Below are positions 1 through 12,838 of a stretch of DNA of 64,000 bases, piece after piece; positions within the stretch are counted from its first letter, which is position 1, and each line of letters begins with the position of its first letter. The notes beneath the pieces are model-generated. The model did not search any database. It was not told the DNA's origin and saw nothing but the letters and a program-made list of their open reading frames with translations. The translations under genes were made by a program, and so were the position numbers. The stretch comes from Taudactylus pleione (taxonomy: Eukaryota > Chordata > Amphibia > Anura > Myobatrachidae): assembly GCA_031769625.1 (NCBI GenBank), contig JAUIMM010000115.1, forward strand, positions 18,864,501 through 18,928,500. Reading direction: 5' to 3'.

Positions 1-740
1 GATCCGCAATCTTGTCCTCTGGCAGAAACATGCTTTGTTCCCGAGAATTCAGAAATGCTCCCAGATGTACCATCTGCTGTGTTAGAGAAGGGGACGATTT
101 CTTTCAATTGATTATCCAGCCGTGCCTTTGTAGGCAGGCTATGGTCATTTGAAAATGGTTTTGTAACATAACCGGAGTCCGTGCAAATATCAGAAGGTCG
201 TCCAGAAATGGTAGAGTTCTGACTCCTTGACGCCTGAGATAGGCCGTCATGACTGCCATTATTTTGGTAAATACCCGGGGAACTGTAGATAGGCCAAAAG
301 GTTAGTGCTGGAAAGTGGTAATGTTGCTGAAGGACAGAGAAACCATGTAATCCCCCAGCTCCATTGCCAAAATAATTGACCGGAGAGTTTCCATACGAAA
401 CTTGGGTACATGAATAAACCTGTTGAGGGTTTTTAGATTTAGTATAGGGCGATATGCCCCATTCGGTTTCTAAAAAAGAAACAGATTGGAATAATAACCC
501 CTTCCCTGTTGACACACAGGAACCGGGATTATTACCCCCGCCTGCAGCAGAGAGTGAATGGCTTCCTGAAGGGCCAAGGCCTTGACCGCATCTGATGGAA
601 GATTTGTGCAAAAAAACGGGATGTCTCCTGAAAGTGAGGGCATGCTCCTGAGAGACCACTTCTCGGATCCAGGCATCTGTAGTTGTCGGATGCCAATAAT
701 CCGCAAACTGAAGAAGTCGGCCTCCCACCCTGTCATCCCC
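1..740 (-). pseudogene. DIRS reverse transcriptase, N-terminal and palm part, degenerate
   Basis: Minus-strand translation gives the conserved DIRS RT start (LLQAGVIIPVPVCQQGRGYY), then a KPNGAYRPILNL-like block, an RFIHVPKFRMETL-like block, a region near PRVFTKIMAVMTAYLRRQGV and the catalytic motif FLDD at about 200-215. Further left, residues like HLGAFLNS and FLPEDKI continue the palm/thumb. Function known for the family: copies element RNA into DNA. The FLDD box is intact, but an in-frame stop after the SNLFLF segment and local frame changes show the ORF is broken. The C-terminal part, RNase H and recombinase are left of the window. Confidence 0.8.
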
Positions 741-1567
741 AGGAGGAGGCCCGCTCCATCAGGCTGAGGGCTTGTTGTCCGGCTTAGAAACTGGACCTCT
801 TTCTGGGCCAGAACGTTTAGTTTGTCGCTTAGACTTGCGGAAACTAGTTGGCCTAGAGGAAGACTGTTCCGTTGCTCGACCCTGAGGATGGAAAGACTGA
901 AAAGAACCCTGCCTAGATCTAGTCTTTGACGTAGATGGCAGACCTGCAGATTTTGAAGCCGCCAGAGTAGTAATTAGATTATCCAACTCTACTCCAAAAA
1001 GTACCTTTCCATAGAAAGGTAAGACTTCCAGCTCCCTCTTTGATCCTGTATCATCTTTACAAGATCTTATCCAAAGGGCCCTGCGTGCCACTATTGATGC
1101 TGCTGATGCCCTAGGAGCATCCACTGCAGCCCCTCCCAGATAGGAAGCTGCTTCCCATATGTGGGAGATATTCATCATCTGTTCTCTGGTAGCATTTGAT
1201 AGTGAAGTCTCCAATGCCCTTATCCATTCTTCAACAGCTTTGGCTACCCAGGCTCCAGCCATAGCTGGACAAGTAGCCCCTCCAGATGATGAAAATATTG
1301 CCTTAAGATAGGCTTCAATCTTTTTATCTGTGGAATCCTTCAGCAAAGATGCTGATGGAATAGGCAATGTAGCATTTCTGATTAAATGTGTCACATGAGC
1401 ATCCACAGTAGGACGTACTTCCCATTTAGTACATACAGAAGGTGAGAATGAATACAATTATGCTATTATTTTATTCACATAAAACCATTTATCAGGGTTA
1501 CCCCATGCCTCCTCGATAAGCTCTGTAAGCTGTTCAGATACAGGGAATTCTGTTTTGACCACCTAGA

Positions 1568-2289
1568 AGAAAAGAGAGGGGGGTTTAACCCCCTATTGTT
1601 CCTCAGCACACTGAATTATACTAGCAACAATATATGAACACTATATGGTAATAGAATTTCAGAGATATTAGTTGCATGCATTTGCAAATACATGGGATGC
1701 TGCTAGGCCTAGTCAAGGCTTCTCTGTCACTAGCAGTCCCTACACTAAACGGTTCACGTACAGGCGCAGAGCAGCCCAAAACTACGTACAGCCCAGGACC
1801 CCCCAAGGGCATCACACGAAAATTGGAAAAAGAGTGACAGTGCAGTGTAAAGTATAGTAGTGTGCAAGTAATTACTAAATGTTAAGGGGTTAAAATATAT
1901 GTGAAAAATTACATGAATAATAAACAAACATAAAAAGGTGATGTGAAAAGTAACTATGTGTATTAAGTGGTGATTCCCTCAGGAGGCCCAGCCAGAGCAG
2001 CCGCGGCGGCCCTACGCCCAAACGCTCACCCCAAATGTAATGTATGCCAATTAAAGCCTCATAATAAAGGCACATATATATTTTTGGCAAATGTAAGGCC
2101 TCATGATAAAGGCACATACATAAATGCATCCGAATTGAAAGCCAGCTTACCTGGGAGTCACCCCTGGGAACTCCAACTAGCACTACTAGAACAAGCATGC
2201 CCTGCTAATGCTGGCTCATTCATGCATCTCATAACCACAAACAAAAAATGGCAGCTGCTCAATCAATCAGGTAGTACTTTTTTCAGGTG
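1568..2289 (+). repeat. Left arm of large inverted repeat
   Basis: Pairs with 2387-3108 (position sum constant at 4676), with no indels detected and about 99% identity. Contains a short internal duplication around AGCCTCAT and AAGGCACATA at about 2056-2125. Confidence 0.9.
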
Positions 2290-2386
2290 CATGAAAGGGA
2301 GGGGTCATACCAAGTAGAAAAGAGAGGGGGGTTTAACCCCCTATTGTTCCTCAGCACACTGAATTATACTAGCAACAATATATGAA

Positions 2387-3108
2387 CACCTGAAAAAAGT
2401 ACTACCTGATTGATTGAGCAGCTGCCATTTTTTGTTTGTGGTTATGAGATGCATGAATGAGCCAGCATTAGCAGGGCATGCTGGTTCTAGTAGTGCTAGT
2501 TGGAGTTCCCAGGGGTGACTCCCAGGTAAGCTGGCTCTCAATTCGGATGCATTTATGTATGTGCCTTTATCATGAGGCCTTACATTTGCCAAAAATATAT
2601 ATGTGCCTTTATTATGAGGCTTTAATTGGCATACATTACATTTGGGGTGAGCGTTTGGGCGTAGGGCCGCCGAGGCTGCTCTGGCTGGGCCTCCTGAGGG
2701 CATCACCACTTAATACACATAGTTACTTTTCACATCACCTTTTTATGTTTGTTTATTATTCATGTAATTTTTCACATATATTTTAACCCCTTAACATTTA
2801 GTAATTACTTGCACACTACTATACTTTACACTGCACTGTCACTCTTTTTCCAATTTTCGTGTGATGCCCTTGGGGGGTCCTGGGCTGTACGTAGTTTTGG
2901 GGTGCTCTGCGCCTGTACGTGAACCGTTTAGTGTAGGGACTGCTAGTGACAGAGAAGCCTTGACGAGGCCTAGCAGCATCCCATGTATTTGCAAATGCAT
3001 GCAACTAATATCTCTGAAATTCTATTACCATATAGTGTTCATATATTGTTGCTAGTATAATTCAGTGTGCTGAGGAACAATAGGGGGTTAAACCCCCCTC
3101 TCTTTTCT
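2387..3108 (-). repeat. Right arm of large inverted repeat
   Basis: Reverse complement of 1568-2289. The 97-bp spacer 2290-2386 does not pair but repeats the beginning of the left arm (AGAAAAGAGAGGGGGGTTTA) in direct orientation. Confidence 0.9.
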
Positions 3109-3734
3109 ACTTGGTATGACCCCTCCCTTTCATGCACCTGAAAAAAGTACTACCTGATTGATTGAGCAGCTGCCATTTTTTGTTTGTGTTTTGACCACCT
3201 TCCTGTGGTGATTAAACATTGGAGCCTTCTTACTATGAGCTGGTTAATTATCCTGAATATCTAGGACTGATTTAACAACCCTCACCAAAGAAGGAAAATC
3301 CACTGTGGACTGATAATCCTCGTCTCCAGAGCTAGATCCTGGAAAGGAACCCTGTGCATCATCAGATTCCCCTGATGATGCGTCTGAATCCATATGTTGG
3401 GCAGACTGATAAAAAGATAACTTGCGCTTAGGCGCTTTGGTCACTATCGGTCTGTTATCAACATCAGATGGTGCCATAGTATACTGTGGACACCCCATCC
3501 AAGGAGGCATCATAGGAGCAGCCATATGATCCACAACCTTCATCATAACCTGGGACAAAGAGGAAACCCAAGATGGTTCTTGTCCAGAGACAGGTAAACT
3601 GGATTGGAGAGGTGACTCTTTATAACAGACAACACACAAACCATCCTTCACATCCTGAGAGGACACATAAGCCGTACATTACTTGGAACCAGCACAGACT
3701 GCTCCCACTCCTGCTTCCCTTTATCTTTTGACAT

Positions 3735-4744
3735 GACCAATAAAGACAATAATTTCAATGTTATCTGACAGCCTTCACAAAATCTTAATTGAATGTGAAG
3801 TACTCAGAAAGAAGCCTCCACCCAAAAAGGATGGAGAGAAAACAGTGATATTTATAACTGACAGATTTAGAAATAAAAAAGACAATTAGTAGCTAGTAAA
3901 CAGTCACATACAATGCATATGTAATAGAATTACAATGGTCTCTAAATCAACTACAGCAATGCAAAGGAATGGTAGGACAGAGTACCATATAGGTAGAGGT
4001 ATACAGGGAGACTGACCCAGACACTCCTGAGACCACAGCCTCAGGGCACACTGAGCGTGGACCGTGAGCATCTCATATACACGTGGAGGGTAGGCGGAGC
4101 AACCCAGAAGCGCAAAACTCTTCGCATGGACTGCGTCGGGGGAGGAGCTGCCCGGGGGAGCGCCTACCTACCCTAGGCTGCGTTAACCAGCCGGGTACGC
4201 TGGCCCCGTGGCAGCAGAAGAGTCAGACGATAAGGCCCCGGCTGGTGTAGTGAGGACGCAGACAATCCCGGGACCTGACAACAGCGCCCTCTGGTGTGTC
4301 TCTGACACCAAAAGCAAGGACTGCCACGCGAGATTACCTGACATCTCTAAACATTCAGTGCAGTCCAGGTCGCAGTGTTGCTGCTAGCTAAGCTCTGCCG
4401 CGACCCGCCAAAATCACCAGCACAATTACGGATGTTGCAGTTCCGCGGAGGAAGATGGAGTCGTATTATATGCGTCTTAATACAGACGCCGAGTACTGCT
4501 GACTCAAACATAATAAAATAAAACATAAAATAAAAGCTTAGGACTGCTAGAGCAGTCCCCTGTTACAAAGGTGCGTCTTGATCCTGCCACACCAAACGAA
4601 CAACTGAAGTCCTATGGCCAGGGACGGGGTATATATGGGGGAAGGACCCTGGGCATTCTGGGAGCAGAAGCGTTAACCGTTTGGTGCCTGGTCTTCCAAC
4701 TATAATATCCCACATGGTATCCCTGTGGACCCCGAAATAGAAAT
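3735..4744 (-). repeat. DIRS copy 1 terminal and leader region
   Basis: Lies between the gag start and the element's outer end. GC-rich from 4080 to 4480. The outer ~130 bp resemble the start of DIRS copy 2 (GGGTCCA...AGGG, then CCCAGGGTCC and a TATACCCC segment). Expected to hold the inverted terminal repeat and promoter of the element; the exact terminal-repeat boundary cannot be set without the other end. Confidence 0.6.
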
Positions 4745-6488
4745 ACATGTACATTTCTGTTCCAATATAGTAACTTGTATTTGTACAAACAAGTTTTATG
4801 CAAGCAAACTGTTTTGTTTGGAAATTATTTAAATTGAGTAAAGCATAGGGAACACTTATTCCTAAGTAAATGAATATCCAGAAGGTCGTCAGTCAGAATG
4901 TCGATACCACATTGTCTACATTATCACTCACTTTCCAAAAAGAATACGTATACCAATAACCCGTTCTCTGAGGGGCTTAATAATCCATGTGCTTTATCAA
5001 GTGCTTACCATGAGATGAATATAAACTTTACTTAATGTGCAATAGTGTACTTCAGGCCTTAGAGGACCTTGCCAAGGCTAGTATACCTACTGACAATATG
5101 TAACCAATCTCTAGACAAGTTGAGTAATCATTTCCATAGACTGCCGCATATTCATGGGTCAGGAAAGTAGAATTTAGAGTTTGAAGCAAGACATTTCCTT
5201 TAAGGAAAAAACATACTTCAAGCAAATCAAAACAGAAGTGCCCAGAATACCTTCAGCTTCACTCTCTCATAGGTTAAATACAGGGCACGGGAGTGAGAAG
5301 GTGCTGTAAAAGCAGATGTTAGGCTGTTACAAATATAGGGAATGTTTTATTTATAACAATTCCTATTTGTGTCTTGGGATATTTTAGAACCCTTTTGCAA
5401 TTTCTTTTCTGTAATGGTAAAATGATGAAAAGTGTTGATAGAAATATAAATATCATATTTGTAGTTAGAATTTCTACAAGTCTGGGTAATCAACATTAAA
5501 ACTATGGTACTTTAAACAATGTGTACCCTGTAAGCGAAACACTGAACCATGTACAATAAATACTAATTCACTAAATGCAATAGTATTTATTTGGGAATAT
5601 TAGTTGTCCTATTCTATTTTACCAAAATGATGAACAAAATCCAATCATTAGTTATTTTTGTTCAGGCAACTTGAGCCTCATACCATATGTATAATACCTG
5701 AACAATTAGAAATATGTATAGTCTAACTGGTGATCTTCTGCAATGTTGCTCTAAAACTAAATCGCCTTTTTGCTATGCTCAAATTTACACTATTAGAAAA
5801 ATTTTTAGTGGAAAGTGAGATGTGTTCACTGTAATGGGTGAAGTTCCTTCCATTGCGTCAGAGAACTGTAAACACAGAGATGTACACAACTGCTGTTCAA
5901 AAATATGCTAATGCCTACAGGAGGCATCTGAAGGAAAAAGATGCCTCCTGCTCTCAGATTTGTTGCCTGCAGCGTTGGCCATCTGAGATAGTCTAAGCTT
6001 ACTCAAAATTGCCACCTTCCACCCACTTGCGAGGCCAGACGCTGGCCTCGGCACGCCCAGAAAAGTGGGCCGACACACCTGTTTTCTGGAAATGCAGGCA
6101 GTGCCGAAACCTCCCCACCCCCAAAGGATGCAGCCTGTCAATCAGGCTGCTGCTCAAGTGTCATAGTGAGCGACGACGCAGGACCAGTTGTGCATATGTG
6201 TAGTCCTACTGCCATCAGAGATGTACACAAACCATTGGGTTGAATCAGGCCCACAGTTTGCAGACACAGTCTAGCTGCACACTGAGGCTTTAAGAATCTA
6301 GGACACTTAAATGTGTATTGCATTGTGTCTGCTTTTAAGTAAGCTAAATATATTGCTTTATTTTTAGGGTCATTCTGTGTTTTATTCCACAAAGGCCTAT
6401 ATTTTTGTCCAAAAACATTATTTTTATGGTACACCACCATGTGAAATGTAACAAAAAATAAAAGGCACAAAAAATGCCTGTCCAGTAC
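4745..6488 (-). other. EXOC2 intron after coding exon 4 (partial)
   Basis: AT-rich non-coding sequence downstream of the donor of coding exon 4. Between 5905 and 6250 there is a GC-richer patch with a small hairpin (AGGAGGCATCT and AGATGCCTCCT, about 5909-5948), probably a degenerate repeat. No further EXOC2 exon was found before the DIRS element. Confidence 0.6.
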
Positions 6489-6602
6489 CTTGACGTAGAG
6501 TGATTTTCTATCAGATACCATGTGGCAGAAAACTTCTCACTATTGAAGTCCCCGCTCTTTCCAGGAAATAATGTCTCAATGTCCTTGGATTGAACATTGG
6601 CC
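6489..6602 (-). CDS. EXOC2: EXOC2 coding exon 4 (exocyst complex component Sec5)
   Basis: A 114-bp minus-strand exon with acceptor TTGTTGCAG at 6603-6611 and donor GTACTGG at 6488-6482. It completes an Arg codon with exon 3 and then reads A-N-V-Q-S-K-D, LFPGKSGDFNSEKFSATW, YLIENHS, ending in phase 2 after the ST-S residues. This matches the part of vertebrate EXOC2 just after the IPT/TIG domain, where the human protein has a similar QKDLEMLF...AAWYLIENHS segment (from memory). EXOC2 is a subunit of the octameric exocyst, which tethers secretory vesicles to the plasma membrane. Divergence from human is moderate and conservative. The next exon lies beyond the left end of the window. Confidence 0.9.
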
Positions 6603-7371
6603 CTGCAACAATACAGACATGTACATTATAACTAACAATATGAACACAGGTGACATTTTTAACATAATAAGCAAAACAATTGTTATAGAAACATTTGAGG
6701 AAAAGCAATAATAAAAAGGTACAATTCACCTAGTTAGAAAGCTTTCCATGTAAACCTAAAATGTGGACAGCAGACTCTACCAATAACCAAAGTGTTACTG
6801 GTATTCACATATGCTCAAAAGATGGATGTGAGTTTAAATACTTAGTTTCCACTGAGAATGTTATTTTAAAGGAGCTCTTATTGAAAATCATTAAAAAGAT
6901 ACAAATTAATGGAGATGAACTAAAATATATTTGTCAAATTCTTTTTATAACCTATTTACAATGAACATGTTTTTTGGAATCTAGTCACTTTAACCCAATA
7001 TCATTTAATTGTATAGCTTTAACATCCTCGAACATGGTAGCAGAGCACTCTACCCGTCTCATTTCTGCATTCTCCTGCAAACTTGATATTTCCTTGTTCT
7101 GTTTCTATAATTGATATCCAACTTCGCACTTCTATTCAGATGATACACACACACACATTTATCCGTCCTTAATCTCGCACCTGAAATCCAGTCTAAAGTC
7201 TATCTAGCAGCCAAACCCTACTGATTGGTGCTCAGTTGGTTCAAAATGCCTTCTCCTTCTCCACTTATATTCATATTTTGACTGACCTGATTCTTTTCCC
7301 TCTTTAATGCCGTCTAGATCTGCCCATTCCTCGGTTGCTCTATATCCAATATTCTAATTCATACCCTAATC

Positions 7372-7681
7372 CAGTGGTTCCTAAACTGGGTGCCGTGGCA
7401 CCTTGGAGTGCCTCAGAGCGCTCACAGGGGTGTCACAAGTTGGTGGTCCAGGACAAAATCAAATTATTTAAGCTCCATGTGACTGGCAGCTATCAGGTCT
7501 AATTTTGCCCAACATAAAATATGTGCACAAACAGAATTGCAACCGTGACCATCACCATACAACTGAACCTAAGGATGATATATATGCACAATTTCAATAA
7601 GAAACTTTCGGTCTAGGGGTGCCGTGAAGACAATTCTGATACTCTAGGGCGCCGTGGTTCACAAAAGTTTGTGAACCACTG
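7372..7681. mobile_element. hAT-type MITE (310 bp)
   Basis: Ends form inverted repeats: CAGTGGTTC...GTGCCGTGGCAC at the left, and GCGCCGTGGTTCAC...GTGAACCACTG at the right. Flanked by 8-bp sequences CCCTAATC (7364-7371) and TCCTAATC (7682-7689), one mismatch. The 8-bp TSD and CAGTGG termini are hAT hallmarks. Internally deleted, no transposase. Confidence 0.85.
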
Positions 7682-9132
7682 TCCTAATCTATGATGTTTG
7701 GATTACTGTACATACTACTATATCCATCTTCATACATTGCATTCTACTCAGATACTGGAACGAGAATTTATTAATTCTATGTTGTCCCAGATTGATCACA
7801 ACACATGTTCTCCTTACATCCCTCTTCTAGAACACTTTCAAGTCTAGGATCAACTACAGTATGCTACTATGTACCTTTCTCACAATCCACTCATCTGATC
7901 CTCCATACATATCTGTTTTAAAACCAGACATGGCAAATACTGTGCACAGCCACCAAATGCACTTATTTAGTCATTTCATGCATCCCAACAAATTATACTT
8001 GTAAGACCTCGGATGAATGTACTGTGCTTTTTAAAGTTCTGTGTAAAGAACAATGCTATATAGAACACATAAGCGCATGCAGGGGGAGTTTCAGAGTACC
8101 TAGAAACCCCCCTGCCCGCTGATCCATCCATGCAGCTGACCAATTATTTTTTTTTTTCTTTAATGCTCAGGCTGGCTGTGTTTGTAAGTCAGTCAGGACT
8201 CAGGAGCGGGTCGCAATTGCGGATGTAGCTGAAGCCTCTATATGTTATCACTATACTAATTCCAAGGAAATACTACACTATGTATGCTTTCTCTTTTTAT
8301 GAGCTCATATAAGCTCTTTATAAGGTGATGCAGCAGATGACATCTCACCCAACCACTCAATTTCTGGATTCTCAGACAAGCTTAAAAGTTTTTCTTTGTG
8401 GTACGCACAACTATTTTCTATGAGCACGATTTATCAATTTATCAGGAATACTACACTATTAGGCGCATGTCTTCTTATATATATATATAATGAATTTCAT
8501 GACATTCCTCCCTTTCTATGAAGTTGTTCATTTTCTTATTCAGTCTGCTTGGTTATATATTATATATAAACCTGTAACTCCCCCTCAGTGTCCCTGCGCT
8601 CGCTCTCCCTGTAACTCCCCCCGGGGTGGGTAGTCTTTAATAAATGATGTTGGCCGGGTGAAGCACTCACCGTCTTATACTCCCGATGTCCCGATAGCCA
8701 ATGCAGGTATTTGTCTGACTGGGTGCCGGGGGGGGAGGGGGATATACTGTATATATAATATAACACTTGAACTACACAATAAAGTGTATGCTGCAGGCTT
8801 ATTCTAGTTACACTTTTTTCATAGGTTCTGTAACGAAGTATTTGGAACCCCCCCCCCCCCCTTTAAAAATCCTGCATTTGCCACTGTAACAAATATACAA
8901 ACGTTCTTAAGTAATCATATGATCACTTTGATTAAAGTCATTGGCTAAGAATGTGGAGCAGACTTTTTCACAAATAATTATGTGCCTAGAAAGTGAATGA
9001 TTAAGTTTATATCGAAAAATGAATAGTTCATTCTTATTATTAGTATAAACAAAGTCTAACATATAAACGTAAAATATGCCAGCGTAATCTAAAAATATTT
9101 AATTGTCAATGTATATAGAATTCAGACATCGT

Positions 9133-9374
9133 GGGCCAAATGTAATACGGTGAGAGTTTAGAAAATGAGAGAGAAAATGCTCAAATTTTTAAACTCAGCC
9201 AATGTAATAAAGTCACAGAACAGGCAAACTTGCATGTTTTTCAGACTCAAAAAAATTATCAAGATTTAAACTCTCATCCAGGTGTTTCCTGTATTGAAAA
9301 TACAACTCGATCAATGTATTAGTGTGAGAGTTTTACTCACATTTTCTAAACTCTCACCCTATTACATTTGGCCC
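9133..9374. mobile_element. MITE with GGGCCAAATGTAATA termini
   Basis: Terminal inverted repeats of about 35 bp: GGGCCAAATGTAATA then GTGAGAGTTTAGAAAATG at the left, mirrored at the right by CATTTTCTAAACTCTCAC and TATTACATTTGGCCC. No clear target duplication. Non-autonomous DNA transposon; superfamily not determinable by eye. Confidence 0.75.
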
Positions 9375-10736
9375 CAAGAGACTTTAAATACTGAACAAGC
9401 AACATTAAAAGTAACAAAAAATATAATTTAACTTAAAAATAAGTTGATTTTGGAAATGTAAATGTTAAGAATAAAGTATAGCCTACAATACTGAAAAAAG
9501 CTATTTATACACATTCAAACCTTTAAAGATCTAATTAGAATTGATCCTTTTACAATGGAAACATAACCTGAGAATACAAGTATGGACCTCCTGTATTCAT
9601 AATCTTACTTTAGTAAGGAAATTAAATTGAGGCCTTACACACAGACCAGCAAACTCTAGCTTTTTCTGCTTCTCATGCTGTCTTGGGAATTGCAACAGGA
9701 GGAGAGTAACCTGGATTACAGTCTAGATCTGTCTGGCTGAGATCATACACAGGAGATCAGGCCTCCCACATATACATGTTTTCATAGCTCACTGCTGACA
9801 TGTTCCTTGCTGAGAACTTTAACACTCAGCAAAGTACGGACACACTGCAAGGGGCGATTCTGATGGGACCTACTCAGCCAACTCATTTAATAAGTGAAGA
9901 TAATCATCAAATACATTATTAACTTTTATCGCAAAGCTGGAACTCGCATTACAGATGAACAACTTTAATACCTTTACTTGGAAGTCAGAACAGTTCTTAC
10001 TCAGCAAATCATTACTTACAGTCCCTACTCACTGACTGCAGCTGTATTTCTGTGCAAGCCGATTCCAGCAGTCATACACTTCTATGAATGTATTTAGTGC
10101 AACAAGTGGAAAGTGAGAGATACTTTATAACTTTAGAATATTTTACTGTACTCCTCAATTCATTTAATTAGAAACTCATTCATAAGATGTTTATTATATT
10201 TCCACCCTGAGTATTTTGTTTTGATGCACTTCATGTTAGCAAAATAATCCAGCTATTCTATCATTTCGAAAATTAATTCTAATGATGTTATATATGTATG
10301 GCATAACATACCCTAAAGTGGGGATTCCATTCATTGGGATGTACCGCCAAACACTGCAGTGATGTTTGGCTGTGCACATAGCCTCCATATATGGGAAGCT
10401 CAACATCACAACTCTCTCTGCACACCTCTAAGGGGTGCGAGGAAATAGAATCAATGCCGTTTGCTACAAGTGCCATTCTGGAACGCCACTTCACGGCCAT
10501 CACTTTTCATTTTATTGGATTGTCCCCAAAGGATCTAAGGATCGAGGAGCTCTGTCACCATATGGCAACACAAGAGCCAGGCCGAGTGCTTTTATACAGG
10601 TTACAGACCTCCCATAGTTGTAAATAATTCACAAAAAAGAAAGTTTGTTATTCTATTAAATTGTCAGAATAAACTGTAGCATGGCATCAGAACTCATCAT
10701 TATAAACAATGCACAGGAGCACGTTATATGAAAGAG

Positions 10737-10737
<1 letters not shown>

Positions 10738-10770
<33 letters not shown>
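10738..10770. repeat. (AT)n microsatellite
   Basis: Uninterrupted AT dinucleotide run of about 33 bp. Confidence 0.95.
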
Positions 10771-10773
<3 letters not shown>

Positions 10774-11044
10774 AGCCTCACTTGTGTCTGTTATGATAAT
10801 AATGTTGGATTCTAATGTAAAAACTGGACTGGAGTGGAGTACTAGAACCATCCTATGGAGGAAGGTATGAATGTGGGATTCAGGCGAGTACTGAATGCAG
10901 CATCTTGTTATGTACCGCTTTCATTTCCATATGCTCTTCTGGCAGATTATCCCTTTTTTTTCCCCCACTGTGGACAGATCGGCTATACTGTATGTATTGT
11001 ATGTTAAAAAAATTGTATGTGTTGACAATCTCTTCACAAACATG

Positions 11045-11049
<5 letters not shown>

Positions 11050-11131
<82 letters not shown>
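11050..11131. repeat. (AT)n microsatellite
   Basis: About 82 bp of AT repeats with one short interruption (ACATATATAA near 11085). It produces spurious Ile-Tyr ORFs in several frames. Confidence 0.95.
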
Positions 11132-11138
<7 letters not shown>

Positions 11139-12838
11139 ACAGAATATCATAATGACGTTTATAAGATGCATGCTTTTGCAAGATAAAATCAACAACCAAA
11201 AGTGTGTAGTGCAATGGTTGTCACTGCAGTCCAGAGTTCATCTAGATGGTTAGCTGTTGCTAAGGATGAGTAAGCTATAAACATGTCAGCTGAAACGCAA
11301 CAACAGCGATATTCGAGTCTTCCAACCACCGATTTCAGATAGAGAAGTATCAGGAATACAGTAAGTGGTCAATATTTGGAAAATAATTTTGAGTATCGAT
11401 ATCTTGAATGTGTAAGCAAAAAAGTTTTGTAAGGAATAGAAACATTTTCTATGCCAATTCTAGTCACTTCTCTTAGTTAATAATGTCTAAAACATTTGAT
11501 AATCTCATTTTGTACTTGAAGAACGCTATGGTTCCAGGGCCAACATATGCAAAACATGATTCAGTGTTTTGGCAATTGGTACTGGAGTGAATCAGCATGT
11601 GTAGATTCTAGAACTTTAAATCACAAGGCTGTTAAGTTGTCAGTGCCTTATAAATCTTTACAAAAAGAACATGAAAACAAAATTAAGTTATATTTTAAAA
11701 ACAATACAGAGGCCCTGACATTCTACATATGAAACAGGCGTCTTTGTTTTAACAGACTGGAAACTTTACAATACAAGGTTACTTATGAGATGGCACATGA
11801 CAAATTTTTCTTCTGCTAACAAATTAATCAGTTATGTATGCCTTGTGTGAGTAAATAAATGAAAACACTTGTTAGAGATCAAATATTAATTCCTCTCTAG
11901 ATGCTGTGCAGTCCTACTAGACCCCAAAACCCCAGAGGAAACAAATAACCTCTCTTAACCAAGTGAATATCATAGAGGTGTATAATAATGTCACTTTCCT
12001 TGGAAAAAAGGTATTTTTGTCAGTACTCTGGCAAAGATCTATCAGCATTTGACAAACTAATTAAATAAGAAACCATGAACGAATAGTAAAAGAGTTCTCT
12101 CCCTAAAAGCAAAACCTAAAAGGGCTATCTTACGTCACTTTAAATACAAGTATGTTGATTTTAAATGAAGTTATGTAAATGATCCAGTAGGTGGCAACGT
12201 CACACCAAGAAACAGCAAAACAAAATAGGGCCGTGGGAAGATTTTACTTAAGACAGTAAGTGGGTGGCTGGTGAATGACTTGGAACCTATTTTACATTTC
12301 AGTATTCATTTTTATTTAAGGGTCTAATGTCTGGTAATGACCCAATGCAGTATACAAAACAACAAACATCGCTTTGAGCTCTAACCACGCTGTGCAGAGG
12401 ATTGCTTTAGAGTGAATCTCTATTATTTGGCAGCAGCAATATGTAAAAAAATAAAATAAAAAAAGCATGCGTGCTGGGGGTTTGCATGTCATTTATCAGT
12501 TGCAGCACACAGCTGTTCATGTATACACTATTTCCCAGAGCAACAGTGACGATTAGGAAAATCAAATGTAAAGTGAAATAGATATAAAGGCTTAAATGGC
12601 ATTTCTACAGACATATATTAGAATATAATTATGGGACTTGCTAAACAGCATGGTGCATCATGCAAGGCTATACTGTAATATATTTGTCGTGCTTCTACTT
12701 CTGTTTACAAACAATTTATGTATCCTTCAATTGTCAGCACTAACAGGTAGGTTGCTTACAACCTATAATCTTTATTTGTTTATACAAATTCTCACTTACT
12801 TGCTATCCACTAATGTAGAGTGCTGTAGTATATATTAT

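Larger units (their letters stand above)
1565..3186. mobile_element. Inverted-dimer insertion in DIRS gag with 14-bp TSD
   Basis: The 14-bp sequence TGTTTTGACCACCT occurs at 1551-1564 and again at 3187-3200, and the gag frame is continuous across it, so 1565-3186 was inserted. Inside are two arms of about 722 bp in opposite orientation (1568-2289 and 2387-3108) that differ at only about 7 positions by eye. The centre (2290-2386) contains the unit's end, then a restart of the unit's first ~73 bp. The right flank (3109-3186) repeats the unit's end in inverted orientation. No coding potential was recognised; the ORFs on the arms mirror each other and match no family. The class is unknown; a Penelope-like or other retroelement that inserted as a head-to-head dimer is possible. 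Confidence 0.75.
759..3734 (-). pseudogene. DIRS gag-like ORF, split by a 1.6-kb insertion
   Basis: The likely start is the ATG whose complement is at 3732-3734 (MSKDKGK...). A frameshift near 3665 leads into a segment with a CVVCY cysteine pair (3666-3244), an acidic serine-rich stretch (DASSGESDD) and the block VRVVKSVLDIQDN. The reading frame resumes left of the insertion with FPVSEQLTELIEEAWGNPDK (near 1540) and runs to the C-terminal block with ARRALWIRS, LPFYGKVLFGVELD and a basic tail ending at 759. This is the usual DIRS gag order. Premature stops follow IQDN and NKIIA. Without the insertion it would be about 450 residues. The insertion at 1565-3186 is flanked by a 14-bp duplication of gag sequence. 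Confidence 0.8.
1..4744 (-). mobile_element. DIRS-type retroelement, copy 1 (5' part, cut by window edge)
   Basis: Reads right to left: terminal/leader region (about 4744-3735), gag-like ORF (3734-759, interrupted), then reverse transcriptase from about 740 to the window edge. The outer end, read on the minus strand, resembles the plus-strand start of the second DIRS copy near 60,017: both have TTTCTA, a TTC near it, then GGGTCCA and AGGG. The gag and RT protein matches are the strong evidence. The recombinase end lies outside the window. It sits inside or beyond EXOC2 intron sequence, on the same strand as the gene. Confidence 0.85.

Noticed and set aside
1672..3055. Paired ORFs on both strands of the inverted dimer (64-122 codons)
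   Set aside because: They mirror each other exactly because of the palindrome, lack family matches and stop at different places; not genes.
5908..6203. ORFs near 6 kb
   Set aside because: Adjacent to EXOC2 exon 4 but no similarity to the next EXOC2 exon and no splice context.
10895..11214. ORFs with Ile-Tyr repeats
   Set aside because: Translations of AT microsatellite in three frames; the same applies to 27499-27747 and 35511-35738.
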